Source: Malus domestica (taxonomy: Eukaryota; Streptophyta; Magnoliopsida; Rosales; Rosaceae). From it: a stretch of 64,000 nucleotides of DNA. Under the pieces are notes generated by a model. It did no database searches. It saw nothing but the letters and a program-made list of their open reading frames with translations, and was not told where the DNA came from. Numbering within the stretch: position 1 is the stretch's first letter; each line of letters begins with the position of its first letter. The stretch covers positions 23,458,501 to 23,522,500 of the forward strand of contig NC_091663.1 of NCBI RefSeq assembly GCF_042453785.1, read 5' to 3'. This document shows, piece after piece, positions 23,301-35,375 of the stretch. The position numbers were made by a program, and so were the translations under genes.

Positions 23301-24046
23301 CTGCAAATGCCTTCTTTGTTCCCCAGTTCTTGGGTCAGGACCATTGATCTCATAAGCATGACCAAACCCAAGATCATAGCATGAAGTAATATTCCCAGGT
23401 TCTGACAACCCAAACTTGTAATAATTTGTATTCATTGTTGGGTAAGCACTCTCCTACACATGTGAGAAGGAAATTGAAATTGAAAGAAATTTAAATAAAT
23501 GAAAATACAGATAAACATTCCAAGGTTCAAAATTTGCATTATTGATGGTATAAAATTACACAAAAACTCCCTAGTTATGACTTTTGAGCAATCCTACTAT
23601 GGAAACCCATATAAACTCCTTTCCATAAATGGGGGTAAGGCTAGCCGACATTCACCTCTCCCAGACCCTGCGTAAAGCGGGAGCCTTGTGCACTGGGTAC
23701 GATGGTATAAAATTACACAAAAACTCCCTAGTTATGACTTTTGAGCAATCCTACTATGGAAACCCATATAAACTTCTTTCCAATGATGTACAACAATCCT
23801 ACAGATCTAAATTTTGGAAACATAATAATTAAAGACAAACTAAACAAATCACCATGATTGGTGGTTGAAAAGAAAACCTTTGTGCAGATATTTAAGGTAA
23901 AGTACCTGAGCATGCGAATCGCCTGAAAAAATAAAGTTCACATGTTCATAGGTAAGACCCTCAAAATACTCCATAAAGCTACCCGCTGAGCTATAAGGAC
24001 AGTTGGTGTAGGTGTAATGAACCTCCATGTGTGGGTTCCAACTCAT
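20385..24046 (-). CDS. BB: RING-H2 E3 ubiquitin ligase, BIG BROTHER family
   Basis: Seven coding exons on minus, read from splice signals and frame: 24046-23906, 23453-23207, 22565-22531, 22185-22141, 21526-21399, 20655-20547 and 20441-20385, giving 253 residues (Arabidopsis BB is about 250). The start MSWNPHMEVHYT follows a 5'UTR intron. The C-terminal RING-H2 has C200, C203, C218, H220, H223, C226, C237 and C240, with CKHLYHAGC and WLSINKACPIC. The N-terminal part (VHYTYTNCPYS, SFMEYFEG) and the middle DNIDPDIMSYEELLELGE-type segment are conserved in BB. In Arabidopsis BB limits organ size by ubiquitinating growth regulators such as DA1-pathway proteins and TCPs; that role is inferred here. 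The intron between exons 6 and 7 has a GC donor (CAAG|GCAAGC). Intron 1 carries a SINE fragment. Confidence 0.93.
23544..23782 (+). mobile_element. 5'-truncated Au-like SINE with 82-bp target duplication
   Basis: A 75-bp insert (23626-23700) reads 'aaggctagccgacattcacc' ... 'gggagccttgtgcactgggt' and matches, from memory, the 3' end of plant Au-type SINEs. It is flanked by two 82-bp direct copies (23544-23625 and 23701-23782) that differ at one or two bases. Such a long duplication is unusual for a SINE, where 5-20 bp is common. It sits in intron 1 of the BB-like gene, away from splice sites. Confidence 0.7.
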
Positions 24047-25330
24047 TTTCAGCAACCGCAAGACAGACGAGGAATCTAAAGGGCACAAAGACAATACAAG
24101 AAATGAATATTTTACACTGAAGAAGAGACCATAAGGTTCCAAATAAAAAGTATCGGGAGAGATGTAAACCTGATCTTTCGACAAATTCTAGCACCCAATA
24201 TCATATAAAATAATCCCAGACAGGCAACCGAAAAATGCAAATCAGTTTCTCACTTTCAGAAATTCCTGCAAATCAAAACAAACAATAAAAAAATCACCCA
24301 AGAGAAAAATCGAGCTGCGAATTAACAGACAGAGCACATAAATCAAGAGTTTAAGAATGCAACATTGCTGAAACAATGAAATCGAAGTTGTTCCAAATTC
24401 ATATAGCTTCCCTTAGCTTCATACTTCAACCGGCATTGGTAGATCTAAGCAGATTTGTGAAATTACTAACAATGAATACATATACAGTTTGCTTGTACTT
24501 AATTAGGGAGCCTCCCGTCATTATCGCCAAAATTTTCCTTATGGTTAACTCTCTAATGGAATAGTTTTTCGTTCAAACAGACACAAAACAAATGGCTAAA
24601 ACTAAACGAATCGCTATCAAAACCAAGGCATCATTATTACCACAACTAAATGTAAACTGCCGATTCCAACCAGATTGTTTTAATTTACAGATTAGCTAGA
24701 AACAAACTCCTAATTACGAAACAGAAACAAATTAAGAAATAAAATCACTAATAATTTGATCCAAACGCCGAAAAATTAGAAATAATAATAATAATAATAT
24801 CATCGCATTTCCTGTACTTCCCTATCAACTTTCTCGGCAACCAAACGCAAAAGGAATGCCGCCAAATCTACCTCATTAGACGGCATTGATCTCAAAGAGC
24901 TCCCTAATCACACCAAATCAAGCAAAAACCAAGCCGGACAACAGAGAAAACCGAGAAAATGCGACGGAAAATGAGATGGCATGTATCAAACGGATCAGAG
25001 AAAGCTAAAACCAAAACAAATTAATAAAAAAAAATAAAAAAAGATTGAATCAACGAGGGAACAAAGAACCGACATTGCTGGCTTGTCTCCTCAGAAGCGC
25101 TTCTTCTTCAGCTTCTGCTTTTCTTTTCTGCTCTCTCTCTAGGTTGAGGTGAGAGAGGATGATGGTGGTGTATTTAGTAAGGGTGAGGAGGAGAGAGAGA
25201 GAATCCCCGAGTGACTGCCGTGGCTTTATGCAGTGGTTTCAGTGACACGCCAAGTCCGCTTGATGAGAGAAGGTTGGGATCTGCTGTCACGCGTCATATG
25301 CTAACACAATCATACCTCACATCGCATGTC
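24047..25330 (-). promoter_or_regulatory. 5'UTR exons and promoter region of the BB-like gene
   Basis: Upstream of the ATG are signals for two more untranslated exons. One ends at a donor at 24170 (CAG|GTTTAC) with its acceptor at 24265 (TTTGCAG). The most distal one lies near 25075-25150 in a CT/GA-rich stretch typical of plant 5'UTRs. The ATG exon itself begins at about 24075 after TTTAG. A TATA-like 'actaaatac' lies on minus near 25165-25175. Exact transcription start is not determined. Confidence 0.55.
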
Positions 25331-26439
25331 TCTCTGGAGAGTCTGTTTCGCCCCCACCCACCCAAGTAATAATCCCACTTTCCGTTGTTTATGGACGTAA
25401 ATGTTGTCATATTTCTTCGAGTTGACTGGTTTCTTTTAGGTATCTGGGTTCGAATTTATCCTCTCTCGATAACCATTTAAATTAGTGGTATTTCTTTTAC
25501 ATACGAGGAATTTTAGTTTTTATTTTATCTTGCATCTCTAACAAAAAAATGAATTAAAAAACTAAAATATCTCAAACATGTTCTTCTTTCCGTACAATCT
25601 TTTAAGTCTACAATCTAGTTCAAATTGTAACATGAAAAAATACAAACTATTCACGAACTTTATGAGCTGAAGGAATCAATGTCCAAGCTTGATTTGTTTC
25701 CTAATCGAGTAAAACTAAGCTTGTCTTGTTTCCTTCTTGAGCCGAACCCGACACAAGCTCGAGCTCTTTCATTTCAATTTACAACCCTAGGCTAAACTTA
25801 TCATTTTATATTCAATTTCTAGGGTCATATTGTGTGATACCATATATATGGTTCGCATACACATTAATTGGTTGCACAATTCAATAAATGTGTTAAAGCG
25901 TGTAAAATGATGTGTTAGGACTCAATTATTGAGCAAGACAAGAAAAAAATGATAAAAAGAGAAGAAAAGCAAGCATGCGAATGCGATGTGTGTAGATCGT
26001 AGAATGCGTGAGATGAAGCATTGATCATCGGAGTCATGAAAAGAGTTTGAAGCATGGGCTCCACAAGTCGAACCAAATGATCCAAATCCAAGATTGTGGT
26101 TGGAATTGCAATTAGTGGTTGGCTTACCAAATTGCCATTACATAAAAGGAGCATTAATTTGGTTGAAGACGGATCACCAAAACCATCTGACTCTCAACCC
26201 TAAAAGGAAATTAGTGTCGGATAAAGTTCGTTGCAACTCAAGAAAAAATTGTTATCCGTCACTTAATATTACGATTTAATAATATTTTTTAAAGATTTTA
26301 AGTTCGATTCTTACAAATAACAAGTTCGGTACGAGTTTAATATAATTAGCTTGTTGTGTGGCTTAACCGCAAATTGTGCACACTTTACCATAAGCAGTGC
26401 AAGGTCCGAGAAGGAAATTAGTTGTTTCTTTCTTGTGAT
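25331..26439. other. Non-coding intergenic stretch
   Basis: No gene, RNA gene or complete element seen. Short ORFs near 25915-26279 on both strands have no domain. Confidence 0.5.
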
Positions 26440-26951
26440 CAAGGTCTAAAATATCGATGATATCGGAAATATCAATAGTCCAAAAACATGAAAATTTCAA
26501 TGGAAATATCGGGATATTATCGATATCGATAAAAATTGAATAAAAACCACGGAAATTGTAAGAAAAACTTGGAAATTTTTATTGAAACTTTGCAGGATGT
26601 TTATTTAGTCAATTATCTATTAGTTTATCACAAAAAATTGGAAGGAAATGCATTGAATGATGGATTTAACTGATTTAAGTTGATTATATAGCGAGCTGAC
26701 AAACATTGTGAGTGTAGAAAATATGTAGTAATTAATGAAAGAAGTTTAAACACACCATAATCATTTATATATAATGAATTAGTACAATATTTTACACTTT
26801 ATACATTGCATGGTAAAATACATGAGTGATTTAGTACCACATAGAGTTCCTATCAAGGTCGAAAATATCGATGATATCGGAAATATCAGTAGTCTAAAAA
26901 CACGGAAATTTCGATAAAAATATCGGAATAATATCGATATTTTAGACCTTG
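26440..26951. mobile_element. hAT-type MITE with CAAGGTCTAAAATATCGAT ends
   Basis: Inverted ends CAAGGTCTAAAATATCGAT (left) and its complement at the right. The flanks CTTGTGAT (26432-26439) and CTTGTGAC (26952-26959) match at 7 of 8 positions. The ends carry several 'atatcg' motifs in both orientations. No coding capacity. Confidence 0.8.
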
Positions 26952-26959
26952 CTTGTGAC

Positions 26960-29257
26960 TAAGACCTCCATCCATAATGTGAAAGGGGGTGTAGGGGCCA
27001 CTATATGTTTTAAATTTATGATTGGTGGGGTGGTTCCCTTTAGACACATGATTCAACAAATAAACTATAAACGGAGCATGCAAAAGTTTGTGATGATTGC
27101 TTGTTAGTTGTTGCCACTAAGAAACATGTACTTATTTTTTCTCTGCGGGTGGCTGCGGTGCAATTTTCAATCTTACATATTTTTAACCTTTTGGTTGAGA
27201 AATGTACGAAATGACTTCAATATAACCACCTACAAACCATTTTGATTCAAGTTTACCAAACTCTTATCATGATCCTTTCGACATGTTACAAACTCGAATA
27301 CTACGTCGAGTAAAGAGTCAAACATATTATATTTATATTAGAACGATAGAATAAAGGTTGAACATAGGGTCGAACAAGGGGTTGAACATCAAGACATTTT
27401 TGGTTAGAAAAATGACCAAATGGTTAGAAAAAATCTAGCTTTAGGTTAGACAATACAACAAATAGCTATCACTCATTAAACGAGGTCATTTGATATATAT
27501 AGTCCCCCTCATTTTTTCCACTTCTGAATTTGAAGTAATATCGAAGATCTACCATACAATTAGCATTGTACATAATGCAGTTGGAACTTTACAAATGACG
27601 TCAACGTTGAAATTTGACTAAAATACTTACAAATACTTGATATTATCAACATCTAACGATCAGATATATGTTGTAATGACGTCACATAGTGATAGTATTA
27701 AGTATTATCGTAGCCAATTGGCAAAATTTGTGCTGCTTCTCCCAATTATGGGGGAGAAAGATTACTGTAGTTTTGTCGTTGGTGACCTTTTGGTCTGCCA
27801 TGAGAAAAGAGTAGGTAGGTCTGATCAAAACGGCAAAGGCTAGGGGCTGGCAAGGCATGTGACATGAATGAGTGATAGAGGGATGGAATCAAAACCTGGC
27901 GTGCAAGACAAGTCAAGGACAAGTCATCATATATTCTCTCTTTTTTTTTTTCAGTCTGCCTACGTGTCGCAACCAAATTAAAGATTGCTCTTCCATTTCT
28001 GTCCCAATTGCTACCTGGCGTGGGGCCTCAAATACACTTTCTTATTCCTTTTGATTACCCTAAAATCATCACTTAGTTTTACGGTTTATTTATCTTCACA
28101 TATAAATACTGGTGAAACTTTGACTTTCGTAGGTGATGAGTTCAATAATAAGGCTGGCTATTGCGTAATTTAATTTAAACTCTTCACTTCTTAATGTAAA
28201 TATAACGTTGTTTAAAAAATACCTAAAAAAAAAAGAGATTTTGCCTCTTTGTGATTGGAAGTTGGAACTCCACAAGTGACAAACCACGTTTTTAGATTTG
28301 TTGGGACCAAATCTTAGCCAAACAGTTTACCAACATAATTTATTAGGTCGTATTTTCAAACGATGAAAAAGAAAGAATTTATTCTTACAAACAATGAACA
28401 AGTTTGGTGAGAATAAATGCTTTCATTTTTAAGCTTCTTTTGAAGAGATTGTAGAGATAAAAGAAATGCTGTCACTTTTAACTTTGATGTCCATGGCAAA
28501 TTTCTTGAAAACTAAGCACTTAAATCACTTTAATTGCCCACATTGGCCTTATTTGGCATGCTATATATTACTCATCGAATATGGTGTTTGGCACATTATG
28601 TATAATTTTAGTACCGAACTATGTTGGTTTGGTATTGTTGTGCTTTGAAAAAAAATTATTTCTACTGTGCTGTGAGAATAAGCAGTTGTGAAATAAAGTA
28701 GCAGAGTGTTTGGTAAACTTTTTTGTAAAAGTGCTTTTGGAAAGAAAAAAAAGCAGTATTATAGTGTTTGGTAAACTTTTATATAAAACAGCTATGACTG
28801 TGTGAAATGACAAAAAATGGTATAATACTAGAAGTGCTTTTAATTTAATTTTCTTAACAAATGAAGGCGAATTACTAAATATACTCTATTTTTTTCAAAG
28901 CACAACAATATCAAATCAGCCATTCAATAGCACTTATGAACAAAAATGGTTTCTAAAGAAGCAAAATCCCACACCAAACTGAAACCTATCTTGTTATCCA
29001 GCATTTCATACTATGCTACTTTTTGCTTAACTACTTAGCGTAAGCATTTCAGTTCAAGGTTCGAAGAAAAAACCAGGGATATCTAATGTAACAAAATTAA
29101 CTTTAATGAATCTCAAGATGCCATGCATCAAGTCACAACGAAGATCACCTTACACATACAGTAGAATCTAAGCATTTGGAAACTTAGCAACACACCATTG
29201 TCAAAGAATATTGAGAATTTCATTTAGAGAAAAGAAAGGGCAAGTCTCAAGACAAAA
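26960..29257. other. Non-coding intergenic stretch with a MITE-like unit
   Basis: No gene is supported. At about 28629-28908 the ends 'ggtattgttgtgctttgaaa' and the complement 'caaagcacaacaatatcaaa' form an inverted pair around AT-rich DNA, a likely MITE; a clean target duplication was not found. Elsewhere only AT-rich text with short meaningless ORFs. Confidence 0.45.
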
Positions 29258-29726
29258 CACTACTACGAAACTCTTTATTAGTGTCACTATGATAACCAAC
29301 AAGAAACGTATATTACTGTCAGATATTAAGCAAAATCCGACAGAAAATGGACACAATGACGGATATAATAAGCGACGGAATTGCCAGCATCAGGAAATGA
29401 ATTTTCTGACAGAAAATACTCTAAAACTAACAGAAATTGTGTCGGATATAACCGACATGGAATATATTAATAATGAATAAATAAAAGTATTCTCTGTCGG
29501 ATAAAATCGACATAACTTGTGTCGGATATAACCGACAGAGAATTTATTAATAATAAATAAATAAAAGCATTCTCTGTCGGATAAAACCGACAAAAAATAT
29601 ATTAATAATAAAAAAATTATAAACCACTTTCTGAATCATTTATTTCCCTTTCAAGTTGGCCTCCTCTGTATTCATTGCATTTTCCAGCTTTGAGATGTGC
29701 AACATTCCTCTAAGGTACACCATATC

Positions 29727-30502
29727 TGTGGATGCAAATTTCTTTCTCCTTGATCTTGGACAATTTTGCACCTACAAAACAATTAACACATTGGGTTAAG
29801 GCCAAGAGCCTCACGCGTCCACGATGAATGGGGGGGCTTTGGCTGAAGAACCTTCGATGCCAAAGTTAGAATTTAGAGAGAAAGAGTGCTTAGAGAATTT
29901 TGGGATTTTTGCCAAAGTGTCGGAATGAGTGTTTGGTGAAAATGAGAGCCTATTTATAGGGCTAGGCCGGTCCACTTAGGAGAGAAAGTGGCCGGCCAAC
30001 TTGTGGATTTTTTGTTGAATTTGTGGTTTAATTAGCCAATTTATTGGCTAATTAAATATGAAAGAAATAAATGGGGGGGGGGGGTTATCAAATTGAATGA
30101 CTAAGTTTATTTGGGTAATGAAGTGGAGAAAATAAGAAAGGTAAGGAGCAAAGGGAGGTGGCTGGTTTTAACTAGCTTTTGGGATTAATTTGGGTGACTT
30201 ATTTGATATAATGGGTGATTAAATTGGTGATTAATTGATTAATTGATTAATTAGGAATTAATCCATTAATTAGCCCATTAATCTCTGTTTATATGAAATA
30301 ATTTATAGGTTATGAAGTAATTACCTAAGATGAGGATGGATGAGATAACTTTGAATTTGTTACCTTTTTTGGCACTTTTAACTTGATTTGGGGATGATTG
30401 CCCGCTGCTCGCGTGTAGGAATCCTAGTATGCCTCAAAGGTATTTTTGTCCTCTTTTACCCAAGAATTCACGTGTCGCTTTGTGATTATTTTTGGCTCCA
30501 CA
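29727..30502 (-). repeat. 3' LTR of the Tat-like element
   Basis: 776 bp. It starts TGTGGATGCAAATTTC on plus and ends GGCTCCACA. It is close to the other LTR except for a longer G-tract near 30075 (about 12 G against 6) and a short duplication of 'ttaattgattaa'. Confidence 0.9.
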
Positions 30503-30660
30503 AATGCCCCCACACCTGTTAGGCTGCTCGCAGGAAAGGGCAACAGGTGTAGACATTTTCTCGCTTTAGGAAACTCTGAATTGCTTCCTATTTTGTTGTT
30601 GATTCTCTCTTTTAATAGGAAATTAGGTCCTTCTAAGAAAAGGAAATAAATTTCTCTCAA

Positions 30661-32560
30661 AGCCTATTTAAGTCCACCTTAAGTGGGCTATTAAATCAAC
30701 TTTGGAGAGCGATTTATTCTACCCTACAAGAGAGAGAGAGAGCTTAGAGGATATTTGTTCCCCCTCCTCTAGCAATCTTCTACATCTTGCCCGCGCAAAG
30801 AACCGTATTTCGTTGATTTCTTCGTCTTCTCCGTGCCGCACCGATGTAAGAAAAATTTAATTTTTTCTTGTCTTCTTCTTGGATAGTGCTATTGCAGGGC
30901 AGCCGTCGGGGTGGTGTGGCACGTCGACTAGTAGGGGCCAGGAGTCAGCTCGGCATGGGCCAAGGAGGCGCCGTGGCAGGGGCCACTACTTGGGTTGTTT
31001 GGCTTGGCTAAAGCCAAAGGCAACTTATGCGGTCGGGGCTGCAGATTGTGGCGCTGGGGCGCAGTGCTAGGCTAGCCACATGGCTCATGTCATTTGGGCT
31101 CTTGAACCTTACTCAGGCCAGGCTGGCGACTAAAAGAAATGAGGAAGTCGTGGGCCTCATGGGTTGCTGGAATGCTGGGCATGCAGGCCTTCTGTCTGCT
31201 AGAATGCTGGGTTGATCTCATCTGCTGAGTACCATGAATGACGTTGGCTACTTAGTTCTCTTCGCAGAAAGTAAGGTGGACTGCTCCCAAAAAGGAGGTA
31301 AAGGGGATCAAGGCGGATGCATTGGCTCATCTGATCGTTGTCGTAGAGCTTACTATGAATAAAGGTGGAAAGAAGAGATCTTCCTCGCGTACTCAAGAGA
31401 TGTCGGTTGAGAAAAAATTGAAGACTTCCTCCGCTGCTCATGATGATCTGTCTGCTATCGAGAAGCCTGTGATTGGCATGACTTCTTCCAATAAGAAAAA
31501 TGAGGCTGCTAGATCTGAGCATGTGGCGTCTTCCATGTTAAGAATGGCTAGTGCAATTGTTGATAAGATTGCTCAGCGTAAAGGTTTTATCATGTCCCTA
31601 GTGCCAAAGTCTGTACCAAGATGTTCGTTAGGAGCCAAGTCTGGTTCACCTTTGGAGAGACTTGCTATTATGAAAAGTGGTAAGGTGGACTTTGCTGCTA
31701 AAGTGGCGCTAAGGCCTACTCCCTTTGTTGCTGAGACTGATTTGCCTGTTAGGAAGAAAGATACTGCTTGCGTGGGCAGCTGTGAGAGATTCACTAAGCC
31801 TGCTTCTGTGGAGGCTGCTGAGATCTGTGTGCTTTTAAAACTAGATCTGCTTGAAGTCATGGATGTTTATGCCAAGTTTGTTGATAGCGGTAAAAAGGTT
31901 GTTTGCCCAAGTTCCTTTGCGAAACATGTATACCCAATATAGAAGGACTGCTCTGCTTGCTATGATGCATATATAGCAAGGATATCAATGAGGTGGCGAA
32001 GATTATGGCAGCTGAAGCTTATTCTTCAGCCAAGGAGATCAAGAGGTTGGATTCTGAGCTTGTTGCTTTGAATGGGTCTAATATTTCTGCCCCTACTTCT
32101 TTGCAGCTTGAGACCGCTCGCCACGAGATCGTTGACTTGAAGACTAGGCTTGACGTGATCCAAGTTAAATATGAAAGTGCATAGAAGGAGATTGAATGTT
32201 ACAATACCTTAGATTCAAGATCTTGAGTTTGCAGTTTCTGAGCTTCGTTTTGCTGCTTATGCAAATGATGAAAAGTTGATTGCTGCTTATGCTAAGAAGA
32301 TAGTGGATGAGCTGCAGCGCGTCCGTGTTAGTCTGCTTGAGAAGAATGAGCAGCTGAAGGGTGAGAATGATGGGCTTAAGGTTTCAAGACCTTCTCTATT
32401 TCTCCGGAAGACTTGCTTGTTTTTACTTTTGGGGCTTCCATTGGTGAAGTAGTTGAATAAGTTAGTGCCCAAGCTGGGGCAGCCAGAAGTGCAGCGCCGG
32501 ATGATGCCGCTGCTAAGAGTGTTACGGCTTCTGAAGGTGTGGAGACCGAGTAGTCGTGGG
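30661..32560 (+). pseudogene. Antisense additional gene of the Tat-like element, with promoter-like start
   Basis: This lies between pol and the 3' LTR and runs against the element. On plus, a TATA-like CTATTTAAG (about 30664) precedes a GA-rich leader, a possible first exon ending at a donor GAT|GTAAG (30844) and an acceptor TATTGCAG (30897). A long ORF follows at 31322-31942 (206 residues, Lys/Ser-rich then Ala/Val-rich), and the frame is broken, resuming at 31993-32184 and on to about 32560 with an amphipathic, Glu/Lys/Leu-rich coiled-coil character (for example KEIKRLDSELVALN). No enzyme domain is recognised. Such extra ORFs are known from Tat elements, function unsettled. Confidence 0.6.
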
Positions 32561-33499
32561 ATGTCTAAGCTGCTGTAATGTAGTATTCTAGGTAGCTTTT
32601 AGGATTTTCTTTGTTTTTCTTGAACTCCTTCGGCCTTTGCTAGTTGTTTATAAACATGTTTATCTTCACTTTTCTTCATCTTCGCTTCTTTTGTTCATGC
32701 CCTAACCTTTAAACTTGATAGACCAGTGGCAGGCATGTTACTTATTTATAAGCAGACAAGCTCGCATAGCCTATGCAGCCGTAGGTGTTGGTGTAGAACT
32801 TTGCAAAGTTGTTAGCCATAGGGTTGGCAGCCAGATGCCTTACTTACAGAAGCAGACAAGTTCGCGTAACCAATAGGCTGTTAACCTTGACTTTCTCCAA
32901 TTCCGTAGGTTGCGTAGCAAGTATCACAACACTTTAGGACTTGGTGTAGGTTGTTCCGTGCTTGGTAGAGGTGAAGCTTATTAACTATGTAGCATGTCGA
33001 CAGTGGATAAAACTTCGTATATGCACGCTAGCTTGTTTAACATTTCACAAGAATATGCGGTTGTATAAGTCTAACGTGGCTTTACTGCTCGAAGGGCAAG
33101 CCGTAGGCAGTCTTCCGGAATCCGTAGGCTACCTTAGTGCACTCGGTAGTAGCTTTAAGGTTCCAGGGCAGCCGTCTGTAAGGCGTCTTTAAGGCCTGGT
33201 TCCTCGAGGATTAGGCTAAAAGACCCAAAATCCTTTAGTTAGCTAAGCCTTGAAAAAGACCATTGTGGCTACTTCTAGGAATCCCGGCGTAAACCATCAT
33301 GCATCTAGTTATACTAGGGCAGCCAGGCTCATCCACGTTTGGATATTCAGAGTGTAAAGTTTATCCTCTCGTCTTGGAGAGCTGACCCATATGGGTGTCG
33401 GGGAATTGGTTTACCCTCTCGCACTAGAGAGTAATTAGTTTACCCTCACGCACTAGAGAGCAGGGTTGGTCCCTCGAGGGGGCGCAATTCCTGCGATGG

Positions 33500-35375
33500 G
33501 TCCCTAAGAAGGGCGCAGTCTTCTTTTGAAGTGCTGGAGTGATCAGTTGTTGTAAGTATGCAGCCAAGCCAAGTTGTGATTACTTCTAAATTCCTCATTG
33601 AAAAACGAGTGAAATGAATGAGAACTTAGATGTAAGGTATGAACTGCATAACAACTGGATAGTCCCCGACTTATTAGGTGGTGCCCGTCGAGCTTCTTGA
33701 GTCTTCGGACTTTGATGTAGTGGGAGGTCACACATGGTACTTCTTCAGATTGTAGGCACTCCACTACTTTTCGATCTTTTTATCGTTTTATGGTGGCGAT
33801 GGTGTAATTACTCTTGCCGCCTATTCTGCTGATCTTGTACGGACCTTCCCAGATGAGATCCATCTTATTGGAGCCTTCTTTGTGGGCAATGATAAAGGCT
33901 TTTCTTAGGACTAGATCTTTGGGCTGGAACTATCGGATCTTGGCCATTTTGTTGTAGCTAGAAAGGAACTGCTGTTGGTAAGCTGCGAGGCAGGTGATAG
34001 TTTGCTTGCACTTTTCCTCTGCCAGATTTAAGCTTATAGCCATCTCCTTTCGGTTGCTCGTCTTTTGGTGGTGCGATATGCCCATAGACATCCAGGGAGT
34101 TTGTCTGGCCATTTTCTTTTCTTACTGGTGGGGGATTTCTTGTGGCAGTCGATGATCATCTTGGTGGATACTTTGGCTCGCCTATTGCCTTGAGAATATC
34201 TTGGCGTAGACATGTGCTGCTTGATGCCATATTTTTGGAAGAACTTCGCCAAATCTTTGCCCATGAATTACGGACCGTTGTGGGTGACGATGGATTAAGG
34301 GATACCAAATCGGTAAATGATGTTCCTCCATATGAAGCGTTTTATGTCCGTCTGAATCGTGGTCGTCATGGGCTCTGCTTCTACCTATTTGGTGAAGTAG
34401 TCGGTTGCCACGATCATCATGCCTTTGCCCCTAGTAGTTTGGCTGGTGATTAGCTGGGAATCGGAATGAATTGAACGCTTTTTCACCGCCAAGTCTTTTG
34501 TCATTTGAAGGCCTGCTAGTGGGGCTTCGTACTCTGCTTCGTTGTTAGATGCCTTGAAACCTAGAATGATCACTTGCTTGGGCATCGAACCGCCTGGGGT
34601 GACAAGGACCACGTCTGCTCCTGAACCTTTGTAGTTGGATGCGCTGTCAACATGCAAATGCCAGAAGTTTCCATTGGGTGGAGCAGGCACAGCTGAAGTG
34701 TGCTCAGCTACCTTCAGGGCATCATTGAGCCGCTCTGTTACGTTGTCAAGGCTAAGCGTGAAGGCACGGTAGGGAGCCGTAGAACTGGGGCCATGTTACA
34801 TGTGGCAAGAGATGATCAATTGCCGGTATTGGGCCACTCTAGAGCTGAATAATGGAGCAGGGTTGGCTAGGGCCGTGTGACGCACAGCAGGAGGTAGTGC
34901 TCAACTGCCGGTACATGTTGCTCTTATGTAGAATCTTTTGGGGCGACGAGGACAAAACTTGCTTCTAAGTGTTCCTTCCAGTGTTCGTCTGCCTTTGGCA
35001 TGTCTTTTGGGCTGAGTTGTTGCCTTCGTAAAAAAACTTTGCATCCGCCAAGGTCTACGCCTTTATTGTCACGCGTCTGGATTCGGCAGAATAGTACGTC
35101 ATGATGATGACTGCGTGCATTTGAAGGTAAAACTTGAGCTTTTAAGTTACAGCAACTATTGCCAAAGTTAACTTTTGAATTTCTAATAGCATCGAGGAGA
35201 GCTTTTGAATTGTAGAATACAGTGTAGAATACAGGTAGTTGGGCCCCTAGCTCTTCTAGCATGATGATAGAGCTTATTGCTGCTCTAGATACCGTCAAAC
35301 ACGTGAATAAGTCATCTACTGCTTCCAGTTTGGATAGTAGGGAAGTGACGTCGGGTATTTCTTCAAGTCTTTAAA
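33500..35375 (-). pseudogene. pol remnant: end of RT, RNase H and integrase
   Basis: Fragments in several frames on minus. The first is the RT/RNase H border around 35375-35240 (LTVSRAAISS, EELGAQLPVFY). The RNase H-like segment at 34385-34690 has HVDSASNYKGSGADVVL and SDSQLI, running to IVATDYFTK, the start of the integrase core. Integrase pieces are at 34034-34264 (FFQKYGIKQHMSTPRY, WAYRT) and 33800-33960 (KMDLIWEGPYKI). The protease and most of reverse transcriptase are missing, so the element could move only with help. Confidence 0.8.

Noticed and set aside
23079..24194. Long minus-strand ORFs read as single-exon genes
   Set aside because: They run from real BB-like exons into introns; splice sites define 24046-23906 and 23453-23207 instead.
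29211..29593. Short ORFs at the CACTA left end
   Set aside because: They consist of subterminal repeats with no domain.
30879..31215. GC-rich plus-strand ORFs as separate genes
   Set aside because: They lie in the 5' part of the antisense extra gene region of the retrotransposon and do not agree in frame; kept only as part of that pseudogene.
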